The translations under genes were made by a program, and so were the position numbers. From Desulfosediminicola flagellatus (GTDB lineage Bacteria > Desulfobacterota > Desulfobulbia > Desulfobulbales > Desulfocapsaceae), in the NCBI RefSeq assembly GCF_005116655.2, contig NZ_CP050698.1, positions 4,380,001-4,444,000 on the forward strand: 64,000 nt of DNA, in the 5' to 3' direction. This document shows positions 35,310 through 43,834 of this stretch, one piece after another. The notes beneath the pieces are model-generated. The model did no database searches. It was given only the letters and a program-made list of their open reading frames with translations, and was not told the DNA's origin. Numbering within the stretch: the first letter of the stretch is position 1; each line of letters opens with the position of its first letter.

Positions 35310-35786
35310 ATGGATTTTCAAAAAACAGGTAAGAAAATGGATAGTTCTGCTCTACCAACCAAATGCATTAATATCACGGATCTCCCAATCAAGGACGTTA
35401 AGACGAGAAGACTTTTCATTCTCGCTGACGGCAAGCGGTCTCTACAAGAAATCATAAAACTCTCAGGAATGTCTGAGGAAAAAGCTCTCGACAAATTGCA
35501 AGACATGGTAGATGGTAATTTTATCAGTCTCGAGAAATTAGATACAAACCAAAACTCTCCCCATTTCACTGCCAATGATAAAAATCATAATTTTATTCAA
35601 GAAGTCACAGAAACTCTTGCTGAATATATCGGCCCATTTGCAACTGTAGCCATGAGTTCGTTTACAGCCCCAATCATATTACCAAGTGATAAACAAAAGA
35701 TTATAAATAGAGCAAGCATGGAAATTGAAAGCACAGATGCTAGAGAGACCTTTCTCAATTCGCTCAAAGCTTCAGGGATAATCTAA
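35310..35786 (+). CDS. Small winged-helix-like protein of unknown function
   Basis: 158 residues. The section at about 28-75 (TRRLFILADGKRSLQEIIKL, SEEKALDKLQDMVDGNFIS) looks like a winged-helix module of the kind found at the ends of DUF4388-type regulators. The C-terminal 60 residues (LAEYIGPFATVAMSSF) resemble a small helical domain often attached to such regulators. A second possible start is the ATG at 35337, better placed after AGGTAAG. No partner is evident. The 316 nt upstream holds no other gene. Confidence 0.6.
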   Translation: MDFQKTGKKMDSSALPTKCINITDLPIKDVKTRRLFILADGKRSLQEIIKLSGMSEEKALDKLQDMVDGNFISLEKLDTNQNSPHFTANDKNHNFIQEVTETLAEYIGPFATVAMSSFTAPIILPSDKQKIINRASMEIESTDARETFLNSLKASGII

Positions 35787-35890
35787 AGAACATCGGTAGT
35801 TCTCATCCGAAAACGATTTTTTTCTCAAACTCATCGTTTCGCATCAACTCCTGAAACAATATCCTTTTATATCAATTAGCAGGCAGGCAA

Positions 35891-35926
35891 ATCCGCCTGA
35901 AAATATTGAAAATTTCTCAGGCGGGT
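35891..35926. terminator. Hairpin between convergent genes
   Basis: ATCCGCCTGA and TCAGGCGGGT pair over 10 bp (one G-T pair) around a 16-nt AT-rich loop. It sits between the convergent small winged-helix and haem-sensor genes. Confidence 0.55.
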
Positions 35927-35944
35927 TGTGAGTTAAAAGAAATA

Positions 35945-36826
35945 CTACGAATTCTTTTTATAATGCTCCATCAGTTTAAGCACACTAATCCGCAATCGTT
36001 CAATTGCATTCCCTAGCGAACCGATTTCATCGCCTGAAGTAACAATAATTTTTTCCTCAAGTTTTTTTCCCAAACTGATTTCCGAGGTTCTCTTTTCAAG
36101 ACGTACAATCGGTGCAATGATCCTTTTTTCAAAGAAAAACCAGATAACCCCAGAAAGACAAACGATACCAGCAAGACCATAGCCAAACAGGGTCAGTGCT
36201 GATTTTTTAGCCGCATCTACTGCTGTCTTTATTGGCACATAAGTGATGTATGTTGCAACTGTCGCCCCATCAACCCAGTGATATCCGTTTGTTGTTCCAT
36301 ACAATTTACGTTGTTCCTCCGGTGCATCCTTAGGGTCCCCGTGACACCTGAGACATTTCTCTTTAACTGTTATTGGTTGAGCATAATAGAAAAACTTTGC
36401 ACCTTTTTTTTCAATGATCCCTTCTTTTTTCTTCAATATTTTATTCGCATCAAATTCCTGAATGAGTTTCAGTTCATCAGAATCAGCCTTGTTGAGTGGA
36501 TAAAGCGGATCGATGGATGCCTGCTTAAATTTATAATCAGGGAGTTTACCACTGAATTCTTCCCAGACTCCCCTGGTTACTGTAAAACCTGACATAATCT
36601 CAGGATAGAACCGCTCCTTATCAACAATGTCCATAATCAATGGACGCTGTTTTGTTCTATAGAAACTTCGTGATGCCTCTAGAAAGGTCGAAACAATCTC
36701 ACCTTTGTTTCTGGCTTCCTGAAGAGAATTTTTATAGGTAAAGCTATAACTTAACCACGCAAACCCACCTATAGCGATAAAACTGAGTGCGGCTATCACC
36801 ACAATAAAACGAATGCGAATACTCAT
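35945..36826 (-). CDS. Membrane haem-c sensor with DUF3365-type (Tll0287-like) domain and HAMP
   Basis: 293 residues from the ATG at 36826. Membrane segment 1 (about 7-28), a periplasmic domain at 30-215 with EKCLRCHGDPKDAPEEQRK (a single CxxCH haem-c site) and GYHWVDGATVATYITYVPI, membrane segment 2 (about 220-240), then HAMP (about 242-293). The protein stops right after HAMP, with no kinase, GGDEF or methyl-accepting domain. It could be a redox or gas sensor that signals through a partner. GGGGGAG is 9-10 nt before the chosen start; a longer frame begins at 36856. Confidence 0.85.
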   Translation of the reverse strand: MSIRIRFIVVIAALSFIAIGGFAWLSYSFTYKNSLQEARNKGEIVSTFLEASRSFYRTKQRPLIMDIVDKERFYPEIMSGFTVTRGVWEEFSGKLPDYKFKQASIDPLYPLNKADSDELKLIQEFDANKILKKKEGIIEKKGAKFFYYAQPITVKEKCLRCHGDPKDAPEEQRKLYGTTNGYHWVDGATVATYITYVPIKTAVDAAKKSALTLFGYGLAGIVCLSGVIWFFFEKRIIAPIVRLEKRTSEISLGKKLEEKIIVTSGDEIGSLGNAIERLRISVLKLMEHYKKNS

Positions 36827-37070
36827 AACTTGCAACTCCCCCCCATTAATAATCATTTCTTAAATTCATAACTAACATTCAACTACATCCACCCCCTTGA
36901 TCATCAAGCAGTAGGCAGGAATAATAATAATTCCGAAGATATCGGATACTAACAACTTAAACCATCAATTTAAGCAAAACAAGAAATAATAACAAGAAAG
37001 GAGGGTTACACGTTGATTTATTACAACTTTTGTGATTTCCAGAGAACATTGTCTGCATGGGAAAAGAAAA

Positions 37071-38107
37071 GGGGTCAAGTCCGCTTTTGACTTTTATCCT
37101 TTTAGGCGTTAGAGTAATCACTATGTCTAGACCATTACGAATAGAATACCCAGATGCTTGGTACCATGTCATGAATCGTTGCAGGAGGGGTGAGCAGATT
37201 TTTTTCACTGACGGTGATCGTGAAGAGTTTCTGAAAGTGCTACAAGAAGCGGGTGAGTTATGGGATCTCAGGATATCAGCCTATTGTTTAATGCCTAACC
37301 ATTACCATCTTTTAGTCCACACTCCCAAAGGTAACCTATCACGTTGCATGCGCCACATAAACGGCGTTTATACCCAACGATTTAATCGTCAACATCACAA
37401 AGAAGGGCAATTGTTTAGAGGGCGCTATAAAGCTGTTCTTGTGGATAAGGATAATTACCTATTGGAAGTTCTAAGATATATCCATAGGAATCCTCTTAAA
37501 GCTGGACTTGTGAAGACACTGGATCAATTTTCATGGAGTAGTCACAAGGCATATTTATCAAAGGCAAAGAAATGGTCCTGGTTGCAAAAAGAACCACTCT
37601 TAGCGCAGATTACTCCTATCGTTTCCAGACAAAAAGCAGCATATCTAGATTTCGTTTCACTGGGAGAGTCTAAAGAACTTGAGAGATTTTACTCACTGAA
37701 AAACCTGCCATCGATGTTGGGAAGTTCCTCTTTCAAAGAGTACATCAAAGAAAAGTTCATGTCCCTGGCTAATAGCGTAGAGATACCTGAATCGAAAGCG
37801 CTGGCACCAGACATTGACAAAGTGATAGCTTGTGTTTGTGAACATTACAGCGTGGCACAACAAGATCTGCTGTATTCAAAAAGAGGTACTGCGAATACTG
37901 CAAGGGATAACGCAATTTATCTTGCCCGGCGTCTATGCTGTAAAACATTACCAAATGTGGGCGCAGCATTCGGCATCGCTAATTACAGTACCGTGAGTAG
38001 TGTGATTCAGAGAGTGAAAAGACGCATTGAGAAAGACAGCACCTTGGTAAAAGAACTGAGCATTATTGAAAGAAAAGTTATCAAAAGTCAAAAGCGGAGT
38101 TGACCCC
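37071..38107 (+). mobile_element. RAYT element bounded by 25-bp inverted repeats
   Basis: The left end (37071-37095) starts GGGGTCAAGTCCGCTTTTGA. The right end (38083-38107) is its reverse complement with 24 of 25 positions matching, reading AAAGCGGAGTTGACCCC at its outer part. The transposase gene fills the interior. A related fragment AGAAAAGGGGTCA occurs at 40697-40709, suggesting other ends of the same family in the genome. Confidence 0.88.
37123..38103 (+). CDS. REP-associated tyrosine transposase (Y1/HUH type)
   Basis: 326 residues from the ATG at 37123, giving the family start MSRPLRIEYPDAWYHVMNR. The HUH motif is NHYHLLVHTP near 60, and a catalytic Tyr lies in the LEVLRYIHRNPLKAGL region (about 113-128). 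The C-terminal ~100 residues look like a DnaA-type helix-turn-helix, often attached to long RAYTs. It acts on single-stranded hairpin DNA. The stop codon lies inside the right inverted repeat. The open frame upstream to 37057 runs through the left repeat and is not used. Confidence 0.92.
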   Translation: MSRPLRIEYPDAWYHVMNRCRRGEQIFFTDGDREEFLKVLQEAGELWDLRISAYCLMPNHYHLLVHTPKGNLSRCMRHINGVYTQRFNRQHHKEGQLFRGRYKAVLVDKDNYLLEVLRYIHRNPLKAGLVKTLDQFSWSSHKAYLSKAKKWSWLQKEPLLAQITPIVSRQKAAYLDFVSLGESKELERFYSLKNLPSMLGSSSFKEYIKEKFMSLANSVEIPESKALAPDIDKVIACVCEHYSVAQQDLLYSKRGTANTARDNAIYLARRLCCKTLPNVGAAFGIANYSTVSSVIQRVKRRIEKDSTLVKELSIIERKVIKSQKRS

Positions 38108-38291
38108 TCATTTCCTATTTTCTCTACACTGCTCTTCTGAGCCGTATGCTTTAAGAAACTTTGGCAAGCTGTACCCTTTTTGGAATTGAACCACAGTCTT
38201 TACCATGTCATTTCCTCCTGATGTTATGTTTCTAAGGAGTACGACATACGTGAGGAATCATATGGTGACGACCCTCCGACTTTTTTTTGCT

Positions 38292-38315
38292 AGCTGAAAT
38301 TCAGGGGTAATAAGA
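38292..38315 (+). repeat. AGCTGA tail motif, copy 3
   Basis: AGCTGAAATTCAGGGGTAAT followed by AAGA matches the tail of the CTCAC repeats at 20497-20520 and 27080-27105. No CTCAC hairpin precedes it; a short CCCTCCGACTTTTTTTT run does. It lies in the 245 nt between the RAYT element and the SLC13 gene, otherwise without a recognisable feature. Confidence 0.4.
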
Positions 38316-38348
38316 AAAATATTTAAAAAATAAACAGTGTGAACCTGA

Positions 38349-40184
38349 TCAGTAAAAGACTGCAAGCATGGTCATGAGAATTACAATAAAGAGTAGCATA
38401 AAACCACTGCCCACGCGGATATAATCAGTGGTTTTGTAGCCACCTGGCTGCATGATCAGGGCATTAACCTGGTGCGTAGGCAGGATAAAGGTATTGATGG
38501 AGGCAACAGCCACAACCATACCGGCAATTCTTGGGTCAGCACCTACCTGAGATGCCATATTCATGGCCAGAGGTACTAGCAGAACCGTAGTTCCGACATT
38601 GGATACAAACATACCAAAAAAAGAAGTAAGCACGATCAGAATGAAATAGAGCAACATGGGTGTTAGATTATCAATATGCAGCAAAACAGTTTTTGCCAGA
38701 AAATCTGCCGCCCCTGTTTTTTCAAAAGCTGCTCCCAAGGGGATAAGACCTGCAACCAGAAAGATGGTCTTCCACTCAACAGCTTTGTATACCTCGTCAA
38801 TGTGCATTACTTTACCGATCAATATGACCATGAGCGAAACCAGGCCGGCTACAGACAGTGAGAGACCTGTTCCAAGGGCAAGGGCAAGGAAGACGGCCAG
38901 GGCAATAAGCGCCATAGTTGCCTTGCCTTCTCTGACCTCTTCGCCTCGCAGATTTTCGGTATAGATTATATCGGTCTTCTCCTGCAGGGTGCGGAGGTGA
39001 GCCCATTCGCCATGAAGAAGGATTGCATCACCGGGTTTCAGTGCAATATCAACCAGCTCTTTAATATAAATTTTATTGCCGCGCATAATGGCCAATGGAT
39101 TGATGAGATAGAGATTTCTCACGGCCAGCTCTTTCATTGTATGTCCATTCAGAGCTGAGCGAGAGGAAATAATAGCCTCAACTACACCGTATCTTTCTGG
39201 TGACGATTCTGCTGCAAAGGTCTGAAAATTCTCCCTTGGCTGCCAGCCAAGATCACTGGTGATTTTTTGCAGGGAGTCTTCACGGCAGGCAACAACAATA
39301 ATATCTCCCGGACCCACGACTGTTGTACCCAAAGGAACCATAATTTTGTTGCGTCCCTTATTCTTGGCTACTGCCAACGCAGTGGCCTTGTATCTTGCAC
39401 GTAGATCGAGCTGTTCAAAAGTCTGTTCAGGAAAGTTTTCGGGCACAATACACTCGAACCCTTTTCCTACTTCTTCCCCATAGAGTGCACGAAGTTTGGC
39501 ACTGACGACACCGCCTTCCTCCTCTGCTGACAGGGTTGGAAGCAGCCGGCAACCGATCAACAGAAAAAAGACAAGGCCGCCAAACACCATGGCAATACCG
39601 ATGGGGGTAATATAAAACAGGCCAAGAGGAACAAAGTCCCCTTCTGTTGCACCATTTCCTGTCCACCACTTAGCCATCACATCGTTGAGAATAATGAGTG
39701 GGGTCGAGCCAACTAAGGTAAGATTTCCACCCATATTAGCGCAAAAACCAAGGGGCATAATGATCTTCGAGGCTGGGATTTTGCTTAATCTACTGACTTT
39801 AAGAGCGGCAGGAAGCATAAGGGCAACAGCCCCTACATTGGACATGATAGCAGAAGGAATAGCCACGGTGAGACTCAGCAGAGTAACCACTCTGGATTCA
39901 CTGGTTCCGGCTACCTGCATTATTTTTTGGGCAATTTTTCCTACAACTCCGGTCTTCTCTAATGATGTGCCAAGTACCATGACGCAGATGAGAACAACAA
40001 CGGCATTGGACCCTAGCCCGGAAATCGCCTCCTTTCCGGAAAGTAGACCGGTCAGCGGGAGTAATGTCATAACCAACAGTCCGACAACATCCACACGGAG
40101 AAGATTAAATACCAGGAGAATAACGACCAGACCAAGCAAAGAAAAGGCCATTATCATTTCGTTTGTGAGAATAAGAGGATCCAT
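38349..40184 (-). CDS. SLC13-family anion transporter with two RCK-C domains
   Basis: 611 residues from the ATG at 40184 (GGAAAAAGCT upstream); the frame is open to 40262. About eleven membrane segments in two halves (1-190 and 400-611) enclose two TrkA-C-like regions (about 215-290 and 300-380) with the typical PLGTTVVGPGDIIVVACRED. IMSNVGAVALMLPAALK and FVSNVGTTVLLVPLA are the SNxx transport signatures of the divalent-anion:sodium symporters. Substrates could be sulfate, dicarboxylates or thiosulfate. In a sulfate reducer sulfate is attractive but unproven. Stands alone. Confidence 0.9.
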   Translation of the reverse strand: MDPLILTNEMIMAFSLLGLVVILLVFNLLRVDVVGLLVMTLLPLTGLLSGKEAISGLGSNAVVVLICVMVLGTSLEKTGVVGKIAQKIMQVAGTSESRVVTLLSLTVAIPSAIMSNVGAVALMLPAALKVSRLSKIPASKIIMPLGFCANMGGNLTLVGSTPLIILNDVMAKWWTGNGATEGDFVPLGLFYITPIGIAMVFGGLVFFLLIGCRLLPTLSAEEEGGVVSAKLRALYGEEVGKGFECIVPENFPEQTFEQLDLRARYKATALAVAKNKGRNKIMVPLGTTVVGPGDIIVVACREDSLQKITSDLGWQPRENFQTFAAESSPERYGVVEAIISSRSALNGHTMKELAVRNLYLINPLAIMRGNKIYIKELVDIALKPGDAILLHGEWAHLRTLQEKTDIIYTENLRGEEVREGKATMALIALAVFLALALGTGLSLSVAGLVSLMVILIGKVMHIDEVYKAVEWKTIFLVAGLIPLGAAFEKTGAADFLAKTVLLHIDNLTPMLLYFILIVLTSFFGMFVSNVGTTVLLVPLAMNMASQVGADPRIAGMVVAVASINTFILPTHQVNALIMQPGGYKTTDYIRVGSGFMLLFIVILMTMLAVFY

Positions 40185-40466
40185 AGCTTTTTCCGGAAAT
40201 ATCAGGGTTGATAAATTATAACTCAAGGTTTCAAGTTTCATCGGAATAATTAGAGGATACACCCAAACCTATTTGATTGGAATACTGATTTTTCCAGCTG
40301 GCCTAATGCTCTGTAAATCTTTAAATGTCGCAAAGATTGTTCGGCAATTTTAGTTCACTGCGAGGCACGAATGAAGGAACATAGCAGCGATATGTGACTG
40401 AATGAGAAACGAAGTCAGTGTGTTCAAAGGGCGAAGAATATCCGATAGGTAAAGGTTTACAGAGCA

Positions 40467-40613
40467 CTAGGAGTGCTGTCCGAGAATAGGGGTTTTGGTC
40501 AAAATCGAGAGATTTTCAAAAAATAAGCACAGCCATATAGATGATATTGCGAGCATTATTTTTTGAAAATTCCGAAGAGTTTGGGTAAAAGCCATTGTCG
40601 GACAGCCTCCTAG
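40467..40613. repeat. 147-bp palindromic MITE-like repeat, copy C
   Basis: Begins CTAGGAGTGCTGTCCGAGAA and ends GTCGGACAGCCTCCTAG, with an interior that shares CACAGCCATATAGATGATAT and the following GCGAGCATTATTTTTTGA with copies A and B. It is in the 1.1-kb space between the SLC13 gene and the FemAB-like gene. Confidence 0.82.
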
Positions 40614-41189
40614 TTTCCTCCGCCTTTAATTTTGGCCACATAAATTTCAAATTTGCAGCCCACAGCATGTGCCAAAAACTCTTTGGGTCGCAACAAGAAA
40701 AGGGAAGAAAAGGGGTCACCCATAATTTTCTTTCATCATGGCAACAGCCAACTTGGCACCAGTCCCGTTCAGGTGGCCGGTGCAAAGGATGTCTTCCCTG
40801 TTGGACCTGAGGTGTTTGATAACAAAGGGGATTCTGGCCTTTCCGCATTGGGTACCGGGACTAACCCTAACATAGTTCGCAGACTGGACGCCAACATGCC
40901 CCCCCCTAGTCGATGTGTTGGCGTGACAGGGATACCTAACTTCAGTAGTACCCGGGTTTCAATAGAAAAATCAGTTTAACGTTATCTTTAGCCAGATCTG
41001 GTCAACATCCTCCCACCCTGCTTGCTCACGTCTTACACGACGTCCTCATTAAATTCGCCACCACTGCATTTTTCCAGAAAGGATCTTACTTTGTGTCTAT
41101 CAGGAGGACGGCTAAAACTTACAGACTCGAGTTGTTAGGCAGGCAGATACATATTATATGTTTAGATGGAAGTGATTCTATTTACTGAT
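40614..41189. other. Gene-free stretch with possible gene remnants
   Basis: No intact gene. A plus-strand frame at 40736-40795 reads HGNSQLGTSPVQVAGAKDV, which looks like part of an RCC1-type repeat, but the frame gives no recognisable protein beyond it. A RAYT-end-like AGAAAAGGGGTCA is at 40697. The stretch appears to be an accumulation of insertion and decay products between two palindromic repeats. Confidence 0.35.
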
Positions 41190-41331
41190 CGGATTATGCA
41201 CTTTTCCCAACCTCAGATTCACAACAAGAAAATTGATGCTCGCAGGTAGCGTAGACTCAGGTATCAACTATATGGCTCCGCTCAATTTCCTCAATCTTGG
41301 GTAAAATGCCTATAATCCGACAAGCTCCTAG
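41190..41331. repeat. Palindromic repeat, copy F, internally rearranged
   Basis: The right end (CCTATAATCCGACAAGCTCC then TAG) matches the right end of copies A and B. The left half (CGGATTATGCACTTTTCCCA, TGATGCTCGCA, TATCAACTATATGGCT) matches the reverse complement of the same right half. The outer CTAGGAG of the left end is missing. The frame upstream of the FemAB-like gene reads through it, which creates a false N-terminal extension of that gene. Confidence 0.65.
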
Positions 41332-41374
41332 ACTGAAATATAACTCACTGCGTTTTTCGGTAAAAACTGCAAAC

Positions 41375-42427
41375 ATGATCGAGATTTCAACAAATACAGA
41401 AAAGAAACAATGGAATCAATACGCAGCTGAAAATGTTGCGGCCAAATATTCCCATCTATTCGATTGGGGTGAATGTCTTGCTACGACTTATAGCGTGCGA
41501 ATCTTCCGGCTGGCAGCAATAAACACCCAGACCAACCAAATATGCGGCATCCTTCCTCTCGTTCTTTTCGACCCGCCTGGCAAAGACAAACGATTGATTT
41601 CACTTCCTTATACTGATGCGGCAGGCATACTGGCAGACGATTCGGAGAGTGGACGTAGTCTTCTCCTGGCAGCCCTTACGCTCGCCGACAAACTTGGAGC
41701 AGACCATGTGGAATTACGTCAGGATAGAGCACTTCAGTCTTTTTTTCAGCAGCAAAAGACAATTGATTCATGGTGCTATGCACCCCATCATTTCAAGACG
41801 GGGCTCCTCCGACCGCTTCCGGCATCAGTGGATACACTATGGGCTGATCTTTCCTCAAAAGTTCGCAATCAAATCCGTAAGGCTGAACGATGTGGTTGTA
41901 TCGCAAAAGCAGGTGGTGTCGAACTCCTTGCTGATTTTTATGCTGTTTTCTCAGAAAACATGCGTGATCTCGGCTCACCCGTTCATGCACCTGAACTCTT
42001 TCAAAGCCTTATAGACAGCGAGTCTCTGCGAACCGCAATAATTGTCATCTATTTGCATGCCAAACCTGCTGCAGCAGCTTTCGTCCTGTTGCATAATGAG
42101 ACTCTCTACAATCCCTGGGCTTCATCCCTGCGAAGGTACCGGCAATTTTGCCCTAATATGCTGCTTTACTTGTCAATGCTCGAATATGCGGTCAATAATT
42201 ACTGCACGTGGTTCGATTTTGGTCGTTCCTCTCCCGATGCACCCGCCTGTCGGTTTAAACTCCAATGGGGAGCAAAGATGGAACCACTTGGCTGGCATGT
42301 TTTTTCACGAAAACCACACGACTGGGATCCCCGAAGGGAATCTCTGGAATACGACAACTGGAAAAGTATTGATCTTGAACGTTCCCGGCAGGACGGGCCA
42401 GCAATCAGGCGATGGATCAGCTTGTGA
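41375..42427 (+). CDS. FemAB-like GNAT-family protein
   Basis: 350 residues from the ATG at 41375; a longer frame from 41297 is encoded within repeat F and is rejected. The double-GNAT FemAB pattern is visible: SSKVRNQIRKAERCG near 170, NMLLYLSMLEYAVNNY and FDFGRSSPDAPACRFKLQWG near 290. Family members transfer aminoacyl or acyl groups in cell-wall or exopolysaccharide synthesis, and a branch is linked to exosortase loci. It overlaps or abuts the following deacetylase-like gene, so the pair probably works on a polysaccharide or envelope polymer. Confidence 0.82.
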   Translation: MIEISTNTEKKQWNQYAAENVAAKYSHLFDWGECLATTYSVRIFRLAAINTQTNQICGILPLVLFDPPGKDKRLISLPYTDAAGILADDSESGRSLLLAALTLADKLGADHVELRQDRALQSFFQQQKTIDSWCYAPHHFKTGLLRPLPASVDTLWADLSSKVRNQIRKAERCGCIAKAGGVELLADFYAVFSENMRDLGSPVHAPELFQSLIDSESLRTAIIVIYLHAKPAAAAFVLLHNETLYNPWASSLRRYRQFCPNMLLYLSMLEYAVNNYCTWFDFGRSSPDAPACRFKLQWGAKMEPLGWHVFSRKPHDWDPRRESLEYDNWKSIDLERSRQDGPAIRRWISL

Positions 42428-42435
42428 GGCAGGAG

Positions 42436-43590
42436 ATGAATTATCTCGCGTATAAAAATGTCGAAGTCTTTTTACCTCTACCGATTTTTCCGATTATTGA
42501 GGATGTTGGCTGGTGGCGTGGGGAAGATGGCTCAGCCTTTCAGCAACCGTATCGTAACGCATTTCCCAGACGACACTGTCTGGCAGATTACCAGGCCCTC
42601 GTCCGGTTAGCCAGCAGACTGGGGGTACGTATTGGCTTAGGTATGGTGCTCTGTGAATGGGACAGAAACAATTCGCTCAAAGACATACCCGGTGCCACCT
42701 GGATGGGCCGCCATTGGAACAACCACATCAATCAGGGTCCGTGGCTCGATGAAACGGCCGACTATCTGCTCCACAATCAGGATTCCCTTGAATTGGGCTT
42801 ACACGCGCTTTGCCATGAATTCTGGAACGAGGGGAAAATGGAACGCTCCGAATTTCACGACCGGCACGGTTTTATGCGATCAAGTCAGGTGATCAAATCT
42901 CACCTTAATGCTTTCGGGAGCATCCTCGAACACAACGGATTTTCAGAGTTTCCTCGTCTATTTTTCCCTCCGGCTCTGAACCACAGTTTCGGCAACGGTC
43001 AAGAATCAATACAAGCACTCCTGTGCAATTACGGTATTCGCTATGTGATAACCCGCTTTTCCAGAGCACGACGCTTTGCTCCAGCGCATCATGAAAAGAT
43101 CACCTGGGAGTGCGGCGTCGGTCTCTTGGAACGTGGACTTTCACCTGTCCCCTGGAATATGTCTGCCTGTCCGCCAAGTTGGGATTTTTCCGGGCCAATC
43201 CTACCTCTACATTGGGGAAACTTACTCCACCCTAATCCTGAACAAAACACTGATATCATTGATGGTTGGGCAGAAATGTTGCTTGCCGGGACAGCCGGTC
43301 CAGAGTTCATTTTGGCCGAAAATTATGATATCTGCTGGCGTCAGGCGGCAATCTCCTATTTCGGCAGACTCTCTCTTGATGCTGGGGCTATTGTTGTTGA
43401 TCTACGTGCACTTCCAAAAGACATGCCGAATAGCAATGGGTCGTTCTTTGTTAAAATACAGGGCTGCCAGACAACACCGTTACGTTTTCAGGGAGTGCAT
43501 ATAGTGGCAGATCGCTTTGCTGGAGACATCCGTACGTTGCAACTTCTGCCGAAAAACGGAAGGCAAAGAATACGGCTTCTTTTGACTTGA
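42436..43590 (+). CDS. NodB-like polysaccharide deacetylase-family protein
   Basis: 384 residues from the ATG at 42436; an ATG at 42412 overlapping the upstream gene is an alternative. The deacetylase fold is suggested by FPIIEDVGWWRGEDGS near 25 (acid pair), the metal-type HALCHEF (HxxxH) near 140, and FFPPALNHSFG near 180. The usual TFDDG motif is absent, so activity is uncertain. The C-terminal ~100 residues show no known fold. Coupled to the FemAB-like gene. No clear terminator follows; the next 240 nt are non-coding. Confidence 0.6.
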   Translation: MNYLAYKNVEVFLPLPIFPIIEDVGWWRGEDGSAFQQPYRNAFPRRHCLADYQALVRLASRLGVRIGLGMVLCEWDRNNSLKDIPGATWMGRHWNNHINQGPWLDETADYLLHNQDSLELGLHALCHEFWNEGKMERSEFHDRHGFMRSSQVIKSHLNAFGSILEHNGFSEFPRLFFPPALNHSFGNGQESIQALLCNYGIRYVITRFSRARRFAPAHHEKITWECGVGLLERGLSPVPWNMSACPPSWDFSGPILPLHWGNLLHPNPEQNTDIIDGWAEMLLAGTAGPEFILAENYDICWRQAAISYFGRLSLDAGAIVVDLRALPKDMPNSNGSFFVKIQGCQTTPLRFQGVHIVADRFAGDIRTLQLLPKNGRQRIRLLLT

Positions 43591-43770
43591 TGGCGTCGTA
43601 AAATTCGTCATCTCCTTCGTTATAGCAAGATATCTACCATTACGATGGAGCTTCGAAACCAAGGGCAGTTCCAGGAGACCTATCCGAGAATGCAAGACTG
43701 CAAAGGGTTCAACGACAATCCCTCAAATCGACACATACATTTCAAAACACTAAGAAGTATAGAAGCAATT

Positions 43771-43826
43771 AGGGATTGTGCTTGCTCTGTTGAGCATCGA
43801 ATTGCCAAAACGCAAGCACAACCCCT
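43771..43826 (-). terminator. Long-loop hairpin after the tungstate-binding protein gene
   Basis: AGGGATTGTGCTTGC and GCAAGCACAACCCCT pair over about 14 bp around a 26-nt loop. It lies just after the 43835 stop codon on the minus strand. Confidence 0.55.
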
Positions 43827-43834
43827 ATATCCCA

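Noticed and set aside
40653..40979. 108-codon plus-strand frame in the repeat-rich spacer
   Set aside because: Only a short RCC1-like stretch is recognisable; the rest is not protein-like and no start signal exists.
41297..41374. N-terminal extension of the FemAB-like protein
   Set aside because: The first codons lie inside palindromic repeat F; the family-like sequence starts at 41375.
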